This document shows positions 14,012-22,738 of a stretch of 39,014 bases of DNA, in pieces. The notes under the pieces were generated by a model. That model had not been told where the DNA came from, searched no databases, and saw only the letters and a list, made by a program, of their open reading frames with translations. This DNA is from Pseudomonas japonica (GTDB lineage: Bacteria > Pseudomonadota > Gammaproteobacteria > Pseudomonadales > Pseudomonadaceae), in NCBI RefSeq assembly GCF_013522925.1, contig NZ_JAAMQU010000024.1:1-39014 (forward strand), in the 5' to 3' direction. The translations under genes were made by a program, and so were the position numbers. How positions within the stretch are numbered: position 1 is the stretch's first letter; the number at the start of each line of letters is the position of its first letter.

Positions 14012-17000
14012 TTCGCCGGCTGATCTACTGGTCTATCGCCAACCGATTCCTGGTGTTGCTAGCTACGCTCGTCGTGGTAGCCGCAGGGCTCTGGGCCGTG
14101 CGCAACACACCACTGGACGCGCTGCCTGATTTGTCTGATACCCAAGTCATCATTCGAACCAGCTATCCCGGTCAGGCTCCACAGCTTGTGGAGAATCAGG
14201 TGACCTACCCTCTGACCACGATGATGCTTTCGGTGCCAGGCGCAAGGACGGTCCGAGGTTACTCGTTCTTTGGCGACTCGTTTGTCTATGTGCTCTTTGA
14301 AGACGGGACTGACCTGTACTGGGCGCGATCAAGGGTGTTGGAGTACCTCAGCCAAGCGCAGGCGCGCATGCCAAAAGGCGTTACGCCTAGTCTGGGGCCT
14401 GATGCAACGGGCGTGGGTTGGATTTACCAATATGCGCTCGTTGACCGCTCGGGTAGCCACGACCTCGCTCAGTTACGGTCGATCCAGGACTGGTTCCTTC
14501 GGTACGAGCTCAAGTCCCTCCCTAACGTGGCTGAAGTCGCGACAATCGGCGGCATGGTCAAACAGTACCAGGTGGTACTCGATCCCCTGAAGCTGGCAGC
14601 GTACGGAGTAACCCAACAGGAAGTGACCCAGGCCATCCAGGGCGCCAACCAGGAAGCGGGTGGTGCGGTATTGGAGATGGCCGAAAGGGAATACATGGTC
14701 AGGGCGTCCGGCTATCTGGAAAGCCTGGAGGACTTCAAAAACATTCCTCTTCGGACCTCTCGCAATGGCATCCCGGTGTTGCTCGGGCAAGTTGCCAATA
14801 TCCAGCTTGGGCCTGAAATGCGGCGCGGCGTTGCTGAGCTGGACGGCAGAGGTGAGGTTGTGGGCGGGGTCATTCTTTTGCGCTCCGGCAAAAATGCACA
14901 CGATACCCTGATTGCCATTAGGGAGAAGCTGGAACACTTGCGCACCAGCCTGCCGGCTGGGGTTGAAATAGTCACGACCTATGACCGCTCACAGCTTATC
15001 GATCGCGCCATCAGCAATCTGGGTTTCAAGCTGCTTGAAGAATTTGGGGTGGTCGCGCTGGTCTGCCTAGTCTTCCTCTGGCACGTACGTTCCTCGCTGG
15101 TGGCCATCGTGACCTTGCCCCTGGGCATCTTGGTTGCCTTTCTTGTGATGCACTACCAGGGCGTCAATGCCAACATCATGTCACTGGGGGGGATTGCGAT
15201 TGCCATCGGGGCGATGGTCGATGCTGCAGTAGTGATGATCGAAAATGCGCACAAACACATCGAGGCGTGGCAACAGCAGCATCCTGGAGAGCCGCTGGAA
15301 GGCCAGGCTCACTGGCACGTAATCGCTCAAGCCGCTGCCGAGATCGGGCCGGCTGTGTTTTTCAGCCTGCTGGTGATTACGTTGTCTTTCTTGCCTGTTT
15401 TCACGCTACAGGCCCAGGAAGGCAAGCTATTTGGGCCTCTGGCCTTCACCAAGACCTATGCAATGGCAGGCGCGGCAGGGCTCTCGGTGACGCTGGTCCC
15501 CGTGCTGATGGGTTACTGGATCCGGGGAAGGATTCCATCCGAGCATCAGAACCCTCTCAACCGCGGGCTGATCGCGGTGTACCGCCCGGCAATCGACACG
15601 GTTCTGGCGTGGCCAAAACTCACCTTGCTTATCGCCGCCCTGGTGTTTTTCTCGACGCTTTTGCCTTTAAGCCGACTGGGGGGAGAGTTTCTTCCTCAAA
15701 TGGATGAAGGCGATTTGCTGTACATGCCATCGGCCTTGCCTGGTTTATCGGCCAGCAAGGCGAGCCAGCTCCTCCAGCTTACTGACCGAATGATCCTCTC
15801 AGTTCCTGAAGTGGAGCGGGTATTCGGCAAGGCGGGACGTGCGGATTCAGCTACCGATCCTGCGCCGTTGGAAATGTTCGAGACTACTGTACGGTTCAAG
15901 CCCAGGGAGCAATGGCGAGCCGGGATGACCCCTGAAAAGCTGATCGAGGCGCTGGACAAGGCGGTACAGGTCCCAGGCCTCTCGAACATTTGGGTGCCCC
16001 CCATTCGCAACCGCATCGACATGCTTGCCACGGGCGTTAAAAGCCCGGTGGGGATCAAGGTGGCCGGCACCTCGCTTGCGCAGATAGACCAGGCAACTCA
16101 ACAGATCGAGGCCGTGGCCAAGCAAGTCGCCGGTGTCCAATCCGCACTGGCGGAACGGCTGACAGGAGGACGCTACGTAGACGTACGTATCAATCGCCAG
16201 GCCGCAGCGCGTTATGGCATGAATATCAGCGAGGTGCAGGCAGTGGTTTCTGGTGCCATTGGCGGAAGCAACATCGGCGAAGTCGTGGAGGGGCTCGCCA
16301 GATACCCTATAAACCTGCGCTACGGGCGCGAATGGCGAGATACGGCACAGGCGCTAAAAGGGCTCCCCGTCGTCACCAGCAGCGGCCAGCAAATTACCCT
16401 ATCGATGGTGGCAGATGTCAGCATCACCGACGGCCCACCGATGCTGCGTAGCGAAAATGGCCGGCTTTCGGGTTGGGTCTATGTGGACGTGCGTGGGCGC
16501 GACCTTGCCACGACAGTGAAAGAGCTTCAGACACAGATAGCATCCAGAGTCCAACTGGCTCCCGGCCTCACTGTCTCGTACTCGGGTCAGTTCGAGTACC
16601 TGGAGCGGGCAAACCAGCGCCTGCTGTGGGTGATACCGGCTACCCTGGCGATCATTTTCGTGTTGCTGTACTTCACCTTCGGTACGGCCAGCGAGGCGCT
16701 ACTCATCATGGCGACGCTGCCTTTTGCGTTGTCCGGCGGAATCTGGCTGTTGTATGTCCTGGGCTATAACCTGTCCATCGCTACAGGCGTGGGCTTCATC
16801 GCCCTTGCCGGCGTTTCTGCCGAGTTTGGCGTCATCATGCTGGTGTACCTGCGCAGCGCCTGGTCGCCCCGCCTCGCAGCAGGACATGGAACCGAGCAGG
16901 ATTTGACAGAAGCTATCAAGGAAGGCGCAGTGCTCAAGGTGAGGCCCAAGGCGATGACGGTGGCCGTGATCATCGCGGGGCTGCTGCCCATACTCTGGGG

Positions 17001-17151
17001 GTCAGGGGCCGGTTCGGAGATCATGAAGCGAATAGCAGCACCGATGATAGGGGGTATGCTTACCGCACCGCTGCTATCGATGCTACTGATTCCAACATGC
17101 TATTTCCTCCTCCAGGCTCACCGTATTCGAGCGCGACGATTAAAGATCTGA
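14008..17151 (+). CDS. cusA: CusA, RND-type Cu(I)/Ag(I) efflux pump
   Basis: This 1047-residue inner-membrane pump is driven by protons and exports Cu(I) or Ag(I) through CusB and CusC. The substrate methionines fall exactly at Met573 (LLYMPS), Met623 (PLEMFE) and Met672 (RIDMLATG), the positions known for the three-Met copper site of CusA. Twelve membrane helices are visible, with the usual two periplasmic loops. The family start IRRLIYWSIANRFLVLL and the end LLIPTCYFLLQAHR are both intact. It overlaps cusB by ATGA and ends the operon. No clear terminator was seen after it. Confidence 0.97.
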   Translation: MIRRLIYWSIANRFLVLLATLVVVAAGLWAVRNTPLDALPDLSDTQVIIRTSYPGQAPQLVENQVTYPLTTMMLSVPGARTVRGYSFFGDSFVYVLFEDGTDLYWARSRVLEYLSQAQARMPKGVTPSLGPDATGVGWIYQYALVDRSGSHDLAQLRSIQDWFLRYELKSLPNVAEVATIGGMVKQYQVVLDPLKLAAYGVTQQEVTQAIQGANQEAGGAVLEMAEREYMVRASGYLESLEDFKNIPLRTSRNGIPVLLGQVANIQLGPEMRRGVAELDGRGEVVGGVILLRSGKNAHDTLIAIREKLEHLRTSLPAGVEIVTTYDRSQLIDRAISNLGFKLLEEFGVVALVCLVFLWHVRSSLVAIVTLPLGILVAFLVMHYQGVNANIMSLGGIAIAIGAMVDAAVVMIENAHKHIEAWQQQHPGEPLEGQAHWHVIAQAAAEIGPAVFFSLLVITLSFLPVFTLQAQEGKLFGPLAFTKTYAMAGAAGLSVTLVPVLMGYWIRGRIPSEHQNPLNRGLIAVYRPAIDTVLAWPKLTLLIAALVFFSTLLPLSRLGGEFLPQMDEGDLLYMPSALPGLSASKASQLLQLTDRMILSVPEVERVFGKAGRADSATDPAPLEMFETTVRFKPREQWRAGMTPEKLIEALDKAVQVPGLSNIWVPPIRNRIDMLATGVKSPVGIKVAGTSLAQIDQATQQIEAVAKQVAGVQSALAERLTGGRYVDVRINRQAAARYGMNISEVQAVVSGAIGGSNIGEVVEGLARYPINLRYGREWRDTAQALKGLPVVTSSGQQITLSMVADVSITDGPPMLRSENGRLSGWVYVDVRGRDLATTVKELQTQIASRVQLAPGLTVSYSGQFEYLERANQRLLWVIPATLAIIFVLLYFTFGTASEALLIMATLPFALSGGIWLLYVLGYNLSIATGVGFIALAGVSAEFGVIMLVYLRSAWSPRLAAGHGTEQDLTEAIKEGAVLKVRPKAMTVAVIIAGLLPILWGSGAGSEIMKRIAAPMIGGMLTAPLLSMLLIPTCYFLLQAHRIRARRLKI

Positions 17152-17238
17152 GTACCTGAACGTACCCTGATTCGTAGGTACCGCAAGTGCAGGGCGCCTG
17201 GCTTAACACGCTGGCTGGCCTGACATCAGGGCTTTGCG

Positions 17239-17637
17239 CTATTTGCCCTCGACTCCGGCCAGCGAGTCGAGAATGGCGCAGGTAGAATCGTTGTTGCCCT
17301 GGCATTCATTGATCAAGGCCTGCAGCGTATCGCGCAGGCTGATGAACTCCTCGATTTTGCGGTTCAAGTCCTGCACATGAGCATTGGCCAGCGCTTTTAC
17401 GTCGGCACTGGCACGGTGTCGGTCGCGTTGCAGTTCGAGCAGGGTGCCGACTTCCTCCAAGGAAAAGCCCAGGTCTCGAGCACGTTTGAGAAAAGCCAGG
17501 GTATCCAGATCGGCAGGCCGGTACTGGCGATAACCGCTTGCTGTTCGTATGGCAGGCTCAAGCAAACCAATGCTTTCGTAATAGCGCAGCATCTTGGGCG
17601 TCAGCCCACTGGCGTGTGCAGCTTGGCTGATGTTCAG
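17239..17637 (-). CDS. cueR: CueR, MerR-family Cu(I) sensor, with a probable CTG start
   Basis: CueR activates copper-export promoters by twisting their long spacer. The first in-frame ATG (17592) would remove half of the DNA-binding helix-turn-helix. Starting at CTG 17637 gives NISQAAHASGLTPKMLRYYE, the full family N-terminus, with GGAGGA placed 6 bases before it. With that start the ligands fall at Cys112 and Cys120 (ECQGNNDSTCAI), and Ser77, which marks monovalent-metal sensors, is also in place, matching E. coli CueR numbering. The product is 132 residues. The CTG overlaps the stop of the upstream ATPase gene by 4 bases, so the two are coupled. Confidence 0.92.
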   Translation of the reverse strand: MNISQAAHASGLTPKMLRYYESIGLLEPAIRTASGYRQYRPADLDTLAFLKRARDLGFSLEEVGTLLELQRDRHRASADVKALANAHVQDLNRKIEEFISLRDTLQALINECQGNNDSTCAILDSLAGVEGK

Positions 17638-20018
17638 GGTGTGTCCTCCAATGCCGGTTGCCAGCGTTTGAGCAGCAGGGCATTGCTCACCACGCTTACG
17701 CTTGAAAAGGCCATGGCTGCGCCGGCAAAAACCGGATCGAGCAGACCGAACGCTGCCAATGGGATGCCGATCACGTTATAGACGAAGGCCCAGAACAGAT
17801 TTTGGCGGATTTTGCGGTAGGTGCACCGGGCGATATCCAGCGCTGCCGGTACAAGTCGTGGATCACTGCGCAGTAGGGTGATTCCGGCAGCATGCATGGC
17901 CACATCGGTACCGCTGCCCATGGCAATGCCGACATCGGCAGCCGCCAGGGCGGGCGCATCATTGATACCGTCGCCGACCATGGCCACCCGTGTGCCCTTC
18001 GCCTTGAGGCCTGCAACGACGGCCGCCTTTTCGGCCGGCAGTACCTGGGCATGAATGTTCTCAATGCCCGTCTGAGCAGCGACCTGCCGGGCACTGCTCC
18101 AGGTATCCCCGGTAATCAAATGGCTGCTGATCTGACGTGCTGCCAAGGCCGCTACAGCCTGCTGGGCGCCAGGCTTAAGCGCATCGCCAAACGCGAGCAA
18201 GGCCAGCACCCTGGGCGCAGCGCCCAGCTCGATCAACCAGGACAAGGTCCGGCCTTCGGCGTCCCATTGCTGAGCGTGTTCAGCTAACGCGCCTGGCTCG
18301 AGCCCTAGCTCTTCAAGCCATCGGCCATTGCCCAAGGCAAGCTGCCGGCCTTCGACAGAGCCTTGGACACCACGACCAGACAGCGCACGGACGCTGTCAG
18401 CCACTGGGGTATCAAGGTCGCGTTCACTACAGGCCGCCAGAACAGCACGACCCAGGGGATGTTCACTACCTCGTTGCAAGCGGCCCGCCAGCGCCAAGGC
18501 TTCCGCTTCGGGGATCGAAGCTACCGCTATATGCACCAGATGGGGCTCCCCTGAGGTCAGGGTACCGGTTTTGTCAAAGGCCACCGCTTGCACGGCATGG
18601 GCGACTTCCAGGGTTTGTGCATCCTTGATCAGGATGCCGTGACGTGCCGCAACGCCGGTGCCTGCCATGATTGCAGTTGGAGTGGCCAAGCCCAAGGCAC
18701 AAGGGCAGGCAATGACCAGTACGGCTACCGCGTTGATCAGCGCCGTCTCCCAGCCGCTCCCTGCCAGCAGCCAGCCCACAAGCGTTAACAGGGCAATGCC
18801 GAGCACCACCGGCACGAAAATTTCGCTGACCTTGTCCACCAGGCGTTGGATGGGTGCCTTGGCCGCCTGCGCGTCTTCAACCAGACGAATGATCCGCGCC
18901 AGTACGCTCTCTCCCCCAAGGGCTGTGACCTGGACGATCAGCATGCCTTCACCGTTGATGGAGCCACCAATGACCTTGTCGCCGGCTTGTTTGGCCACCG
19001 GGCGGCTCTCGCCACTGATCAGGGCTTCGTCCGCATGGCTGTCGCCTGTCTCAATGAGGCCATCCACCGGGATGCGCTCGCCGGGCCTGACCCGTACGCG
19101 TTCTTTCAGGCGTAAGTCAGCCACCGCAACCTCCTGCTCACGGCCATCAGCTTCCAGACGTAGGGCGCGCTCGGGCCTTAACCCCTGAAGCGCACGTATG
19201 GCTTCACCGGTCTGCCGCTTGGCCCGGCTTTCAAGGTATTTGCCCAGACGGACCAGGCCAATCACGACAGCTGCAGCTTCTAGATAAAGGTGGGGGAACT
19301 GGCCGGGCACAGCGGTCGCGGCTTGGTAGACGCTCAAGCCATAAGCAGCGCTGGTCCCCAGGGCGACGAGTAAATCCATATTGCCAGTGCGGGCCCGTAG
19401 CGCTTTCCAGGCTGCGCGGTAAAAACGGGCACCGAGCAGGAATTGCACCGGTGTGGCCAAAGCGAACTGAAGCCACACCGGCAACATGATGTGAATGCCT
19501 AACGGTTGCAGCAGCATGGGCAGCACGAGCGGAGCGGCCAGCAGCAAGGCTGCGATCAACGCCCAGCGCTCCTGTGTGAGTCGAGTATTTTCAGCGGCTG
19601 GGACCTTGGTAGTGGGAGGTTGAGCCTGGTAGCCCGCGTCCCTTACGGCGGCGATCAAGGCCTGCACAGACGTGCCTGCTACGGCAGTGACATGGGCCTG
19701 TTCGGTGGCTAGATTGACGCTGACCTCGCCCACGCCGGGCACTTTGCGCAAGGCCCGTTCGACACGGTTAACGCAACTGGCACAGGTCATGCCGGTGATG
19801 CTCAATACGAGGGTTTCGTCCGGGACTCCATAGCCGGCGCGGGTAATCGCCTCACGTAAAGCCGGCATGGCGTCCTGCGGCGCTTCAATTCGGGCTTGCT
19901 CGTTGGCCAGATTCACACTGGCTTCCTGTACGCCGGCCACTTTCTTCAGCGCACGCTCCACGCGACCGGCACACGCGGCGCAGGTCATCCCTTGGATAGG
20001 TAGATTAAATTCAGCCAT
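17634..20018 (-). CDS. cueA: Cu(I)-exporting P1B-type ATPase (CopA/CueA)
   Basis: This 794-residue inner-membrane ATPase pumps Cu(I) from the cytoplasm. Two N-terminal metal-binding domains carry GMTCAAC (Cys13, Cys16) and GMTCASC (Cys79, Cys82). Eight membrane helices include the transport motif ACPCALG (Cys438, Cys440). The phosphorylated residue is Asp482 in DKTGTLTSGE. The nucleotide domain has SEHPLGRAV, LITGDTW and VGDGINDAPA, and the last helices hold the conserved YN and MxxxS residues. GAGGAATCCGCC precedes the ATG. cueR follows with a 4-base overlap. A CueR-type promoter lies just upstream at 20046-20076. Confidence 0.97.
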   Translation of the reverse strand: MAEFNLPIQGMTCAACAGRVERALKKVAGVQEASVNLANEQARIEAPQDAMPALREAITRAGYGVPDETLVLSITGMTCASCVNRVERALRKVPGVGEVSVNLATEQAHVTAVAGTSVQALIAAVRDAGYQAQPPTTKVPAAENTRLTQERWALIAALLLAAPLVLPMLLQPLGIHIMLPVWLQFALATPVQFLLGARFYRAAWKALRARTGNMDLLVALGTSAAYGLSVYQAATAVPGQFPHLYLEAAAVVIGLVRLGKYLESRAKRQTGEAIRALQGLRPERALRLEADGREQEVAVADLRLKERVRVRPGERIPVDGLIETGDSHADEALISGESRPVAKQAGDKVIGGSINGEGMLIVQVTALGGESVLARIIRLVEDAQAAKAPIQRLVDKVSEIFVPVVLGIALLTLVGWLLAGSGWETALINAVAVLVIACPCALGLATPTAIMAGTGVAARHGILIKDAQTLEVAHAVQAVAFDKTGTLTSGEPHLVHIAVASIPEAEALALAGRLQRGSEHPLGRAVLAACSERDLDTPVADSVRALSGRGVQGSVEGRQLALGNGRWLEELGLEPGALAEHAQQWDAEGRTLSWLIELGAAPRVLALLAFGDALKPGAQQAVAALAARQISSHLITGDTWSSARQVAAQTGIENIHAQVLPAEKAAVVAGLKAKGTRVAMVGDGINDAPALAAADVGIAMGSGTDVAMHAAGITLLRSDPRLVPAALDIARCTYRKIRQNLFWAFVYNVIGIPLAAFGLLDPVFAGAAMAFSSVSVVSNALLLKRWQPALEDTP

Positions 20019-20045
20019 GGCGGATTCCTCGCTATCAATGCGTAG

Positions 20046-20076
20046 AGGATCAACCTTGACCTCATGTAAAGGTCAA
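20046..20076 (-). promoter_or_regulatory. CueR-type promoter for the ATPase-cueR operon
   Basis: On the minus strand TTGACC (-35) is followed after a 19-base spacer by GATCCT in the -10 position. The spacer holds the dyad GACC-TTTACAT-GAGGTC. Overlong spacers with central dyads are typical of MerR-family promoters. Confidence 0.78.
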
Positions 20077-20112
20077 CCTCCAACCGCGCCTAACGCTTCA
20101 GAACAGAAGAGG

Positions 20113-20144
20113 CTTGACCTTGACCTCATGTCAACGTTGAAAGT
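20113..20144 (+). promoter_or_regulatory. CueR-type promoter for copZ
   Basis: TTGACC (20114-20119) is followed, after the 19-base spacer TTGACCTCATGTCAACGTT, by GAAAGT in the -10 position. The layout matches the leftward promoter in the same divergent region. Confidence 0.75.
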
Positions 20145-20175
20145 AGCGCTGCCCCCCATGATTTGGAGACACGCT

Positions 20176-20373
20176 ATGTATCAGTTCAACGTGCAAGGCA
20201 TGAATTGCGGTCATTGTGTCAAATCGATCACCGCAGCGGTCACTGCTTTGGATAGTGAGGCCGCGGTCGATGTGGACTTGGAAAGCCGTACCGTACAGGT
20301 TCAAAGCCGCCAGCCAGCGCAGGCCCTGCTCGAAGCAATCCAGGAAAAAGGCTATCCCGCTGAGCTTGCCTGA
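20176..20373 (+). CDS. copZ: CopZ-like copper chaperone
   Basis: This 65-residue cytosolic HMA-domain protein has the copper motif GMNCGHC near the N-terminus and the usual beta-alpha-beta-beta-alpha-beta order. It would carry Cu(I) to the ATPase encoded divergently. GGAGACACGCT precedes the ATG. An open frame runs far upstream of it, but only the last 65 residues look like the family. Transcription should come from the CueR-type promoter at 20113. Confidence 0.95.
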   Translation: MYQFNVQGMNCGHCVKSITAAVTALDSEAAVDVDLESRTVQVQSRQPAQALLEAIQEKGYPAELA

Positions 20374-20428
20374 TTCCTGTCCTTCCCTTGGGTTCAGGCT
20401 TTCCTAAGACGGTTCTTTGCAAAAGAAA

Positions 20429-20448
20429 CGGCGCCTGGACAGGCGCCG
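20429..20448. terminator. GC hairpin after copZ
   Basis: CGGCGCCT and AGGCGCCG form an 8-bp stem with a GGAC tetraloop. No T-run follows, so termination is uncertain. Confidence 0.55.
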
Positions 20449-20526
20449 GAGACCAAGGAGCGGAGGTCTTTGAAGGGAGCTGAGCCCAGACTAGCCCTTG
20501 GCAGCTGACGTGCACCTGATTTGCCG

Positions 20527-20542
20527 ATTACATTTGTGTAAG
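20527..20542 (+). promoter_or_regulatory. cop box 5 upstream of copRS
   Basis: ATTACATTTGTGTAAG, the fifth copy of the dyad, 62 bp before the copR start. It suggests that CopR regulates its own operon. Confidence 0.82.
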
Positions 20543-20578
20543 GTGGCACCAAACCTATCGGTTTGTCGGCAGACTAAA

Positions 20579-20596
20579 CCTCATCTGTAAATGAGG
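20579..20596 (+). promoter_or_regulatory. Hairpin covering the copR ribosome site
   Basis: CCTCAT and ATGAGG pair around CTGTAA. The 3' arm contains the GAGG that precedes the copR ATG by 8 bases. In the mRNA this stem could hide the ribosome site. Seen by eye only. Confidence 0.45.
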
Positions 20597-20604
20597 TTGC
20601 TGTC

Positions 20605-21288
20605 ATGAAACTGTTGGTGGCTGAAGACGAACCTAAAACCGGCATGTATCTGCAGCAAGGCTTGATGGAAGCTGGATTTAGCGTAGATCGGGTAATGACC
20701 GGTACCGAGGCACTAAACCAGGCACTAAGCGAAGCCTATGACCTGCTTATTCTCGATGTGATGATGCCAGGCCTCGATGGCTGGGCAGTCGTCAAGAGCG
20801 TGCGCGACGCTGGCCAGTCTGTCCCCGTGCTGTTTCTCACGGCACGAGACGGCGTCGATGACCGGGTGAAAGGGCTTGAATTGGGAGCTGATGACTACCT
20901 GATAAAGCCTTTTGCCTTCTCCGAACTATTGGCACGTGTGCGAAGCCTGTTGCGTCGGGGCAGTACTGCCCAGACCCAGACAACCATGCAGATAGGTGAT
21001 CTTCAGGTGGATTTGCTCAAGCGCAGGGCCACCCGCTCAGGCAAGCGAATTGACCTCACCGCAAAAGAATTTGCCCTCCTCGAACTGCTTATGCGCAGAC
21101 GGGGCGAAGTGCTACCAAAGTCGCTCATTGCCTCTCAGGTCTGGGACATGAATTTCGACAGCGACACGAACGTGATCGAAGTGGCGATCCGAAGGCTGCG
21201 CGCCAAGATCGATGACGGTTTTGAAACCAAGCTGATTCATACCTCGCGTGGCATGGGCTATATGCTCGACACTCAGGAAGACGTATGA
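20605..21288 (+). CDS. copR: CopR, OmpR-family response regulator for copper
   Basis: The product has 227 residues. The receiver domain (residues 1-115) has acidic residues at AEDEP, the phosphorylated Asp51 in LILDVMMPG, and Lys in LIKPF. The C-terminal winged helix includes RIDLTAKEFALLELLMRR and IRRLRAKIDD. It is expected to bind the five TTACA-N5-TGTAA dyads in this window, since those are Pseudomonas cop boxes and one lies upstream of copR itself. copS overlaps its stop by 4 bases. Confidence 0.95.
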   Translation: MKLLVAEDEPKTGMYLQQGLMEAGFSVDRVMTGTEALNQALSEAYDLLILDVMMPGLDGWAVVKSVRDAGQSVPVLFLTARDGVDDRVKGLELGADDYLIKPFAFSELLARVRSLLRRGSTAQTQTTMQIGDLQVDLLKRRATRSGKRIDLTAKEFALLELLMRRRGEVLPKSLIASQVWDMNFDSDTNVIEVAIRRLRAKIDDGFETKLIHTSRGMGYMLDTQEDV

Positions 21289-22658
21289 AGCGTGGGTCAT
21301 TGACGCTGCGCTTGAGCATCATGTTCGTGGTTTCAGTCGTAGCCGTGCTGGTAGTAGCGGGCACCGCTTTCAACGAGCTGAGCAGACATCACTTCAGAGC
21401 CCTGGATAAACAAGCGCTCGTCGAGAAGCTTGAAGCCACACGGCTAATCCTTAACAGCAGTGAAAGCGCAGAAGCCCCATCAGGTATTCAGCTGCAGTTA
21501 CGCGCCTTACTGAGCGCACACCCTGACCTATCGGCATTAGTCCTGGCATCAGACGGGTCCGTTGTTTTCTCAGCCCCGCCTGACCTTGAGCTTCCGTCTC
21601 TGGATGACGGTAAATTGCGCGATGACGTCTGGGAATGGGGGCATGGTCACCATCTCTACCGTGGTTTGACCGCCAAAGTGGTGCAAACAGCCCGAGGGCA
21701 AACCTTCACGGTCTGGTTAATCCTGGACGTAACTACCCACATGCATTTTTTTGCGCTATTGCAATGGTGGTTCGGTGTGGTTTTGCTAGGCAGCGCAGTA
21801 TTGAGCGCCCTCCTCGGCTGGCTGGTGGCCAAAAGCGGCTTGAAACCGGTCGCTCAGGTAACGCAGGTCGCAGCCTCGATGTCGGCAGGCTCGCTGAAAA
21901 GTAGAATACCGCTTGAGCCGGTGCCGGATGAGCTACGGGAGCTGATAGTTGCGTTCAACTCCATGCTCGCGAGGCTCGAAGAGTCGTTTGTCAGGCTCTC
22001 CAATTTTTCTGCGGACATTGCCCATGAGTTGCGGACCCCGCTTAGCAATCTCAGGACCCACGCTGAGGTGATCCTGGCCAAAAAGCGCACGCCCGATGCT
22101 TACGAAGAAAATCTGTTCTCGAACCTGGAGGAGCTTAACCGACTTTCCACCATCATCGATGGCATGCTTTTTCTGGCCAAGTCGGACAACGGTTTGGTAT
22201 TGCCAAACGCCTCGTCATTCGAGTTAAGCGACGCGGTAAAAAAACTCTTTGGCTACTATGAGCTCCTAGCTGAAGATAATGGTGTGAATCTATTCCTAGA
22301 AGGACAGGGTAAAGTAGTTGCGGATGCGGTCATGGTGGACCGGGTTGTGTCGAATCTTCTTTCAAATGCCCTGCGCTACGCCCCGGCGGGAACGACTATA
22401 AAGGTTAATATCCGCAGCGATGAGAGCACGATTCAGCTAGCGGTCCAAAATGCTGGACCGGCAATATCTGCAGAGCATGTTGAGCGTATTTTTGATCGTT
22501 TTTATCGGGTTGATCCAGCAAGAAGGGAAGGGTCAGGAAATTCTGGGTTGGGCCTTGCCATTGCCCGATCGTTGATGCAAGCGCACGGTGGTCAAATATC
22601 CTGTAAATCAAACGAACATATGACTACGTTTACACTCGTGTTCCCTCGGAACAATTGA
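21285..22658 (+). CDS. copS: CopS, membrane sensor histidine kinase for copper
   Basis: The product has 457 residues. A first membrane helix at about residues 10-28 (LSIMFVVSVVAVLVVAG) precedes a periplasmic sensor domain with a His-rich stretch (WEWGHGHHLYRG). A second helix at about 155-180 and a HAMP region follow. The kinase core has the phosphorylated His247 in ADIAHELRTPLSNLRTH, an N box around VSNLLSNALRYAP, and the G boxes FDRFYR and NSGLGLAIA. It should phosphorylate CopR when periplasmic copper rises. The gene is coupled to copR by ATGA. Confidence 0.95.
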   Translation: MKRGSLTLRLSIMFVVSVVAVLVVAGTAFNELSRHHFRALDKQALVEKLEATRLILNSSESAEAPSGIQLQLRALLSAHPDLSALVLASDGSVVFSAPPDLELPSLDDGKLRDDVWEWGHGHHLYRGLTAKVVQTARGQTFTVWLILDVTTHMHFFALLQWWFGVVLLGSAVLSALLGWLVAKSGLKPVAQVTQVAASMSAGSLKSRIPLEPVPDELRELIVAFNSMLARLEESFVRLSNFSADIAHELRTPLSNLRTHAEVILAKKRTPDAYEENLFSNLEELNRLSTIIDGMLFLAKSDNGLVLPNASSFELSDAVKKLFGYYELLAEDNGVNLFLEGQGKVVADAVMVDRVVSNLLSNALRYAPAGTTIKVNIRSDESTIQLAVQNAGPAISAEHVERIFDRFYRVDPARREGSGNSGLGLAIARSLMQAHGGQISCKSNEHMTTFTLVFPRNN

Positions 22659-22738
22659 TTCAGTTTAAGCCACAGCCAGCGATGCTCATGTAAATCTTGA
22701 AATAGATACCAGTAATTGCTACAGCTATAAGGGATCAT

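Noticed and set aside
19867..20175. A 168-residue form of copZ.
   Set aside because: The upstream part is antisense to the ATPase and crosses both CueR promoters; only the last 65 residues look like a chaperone.
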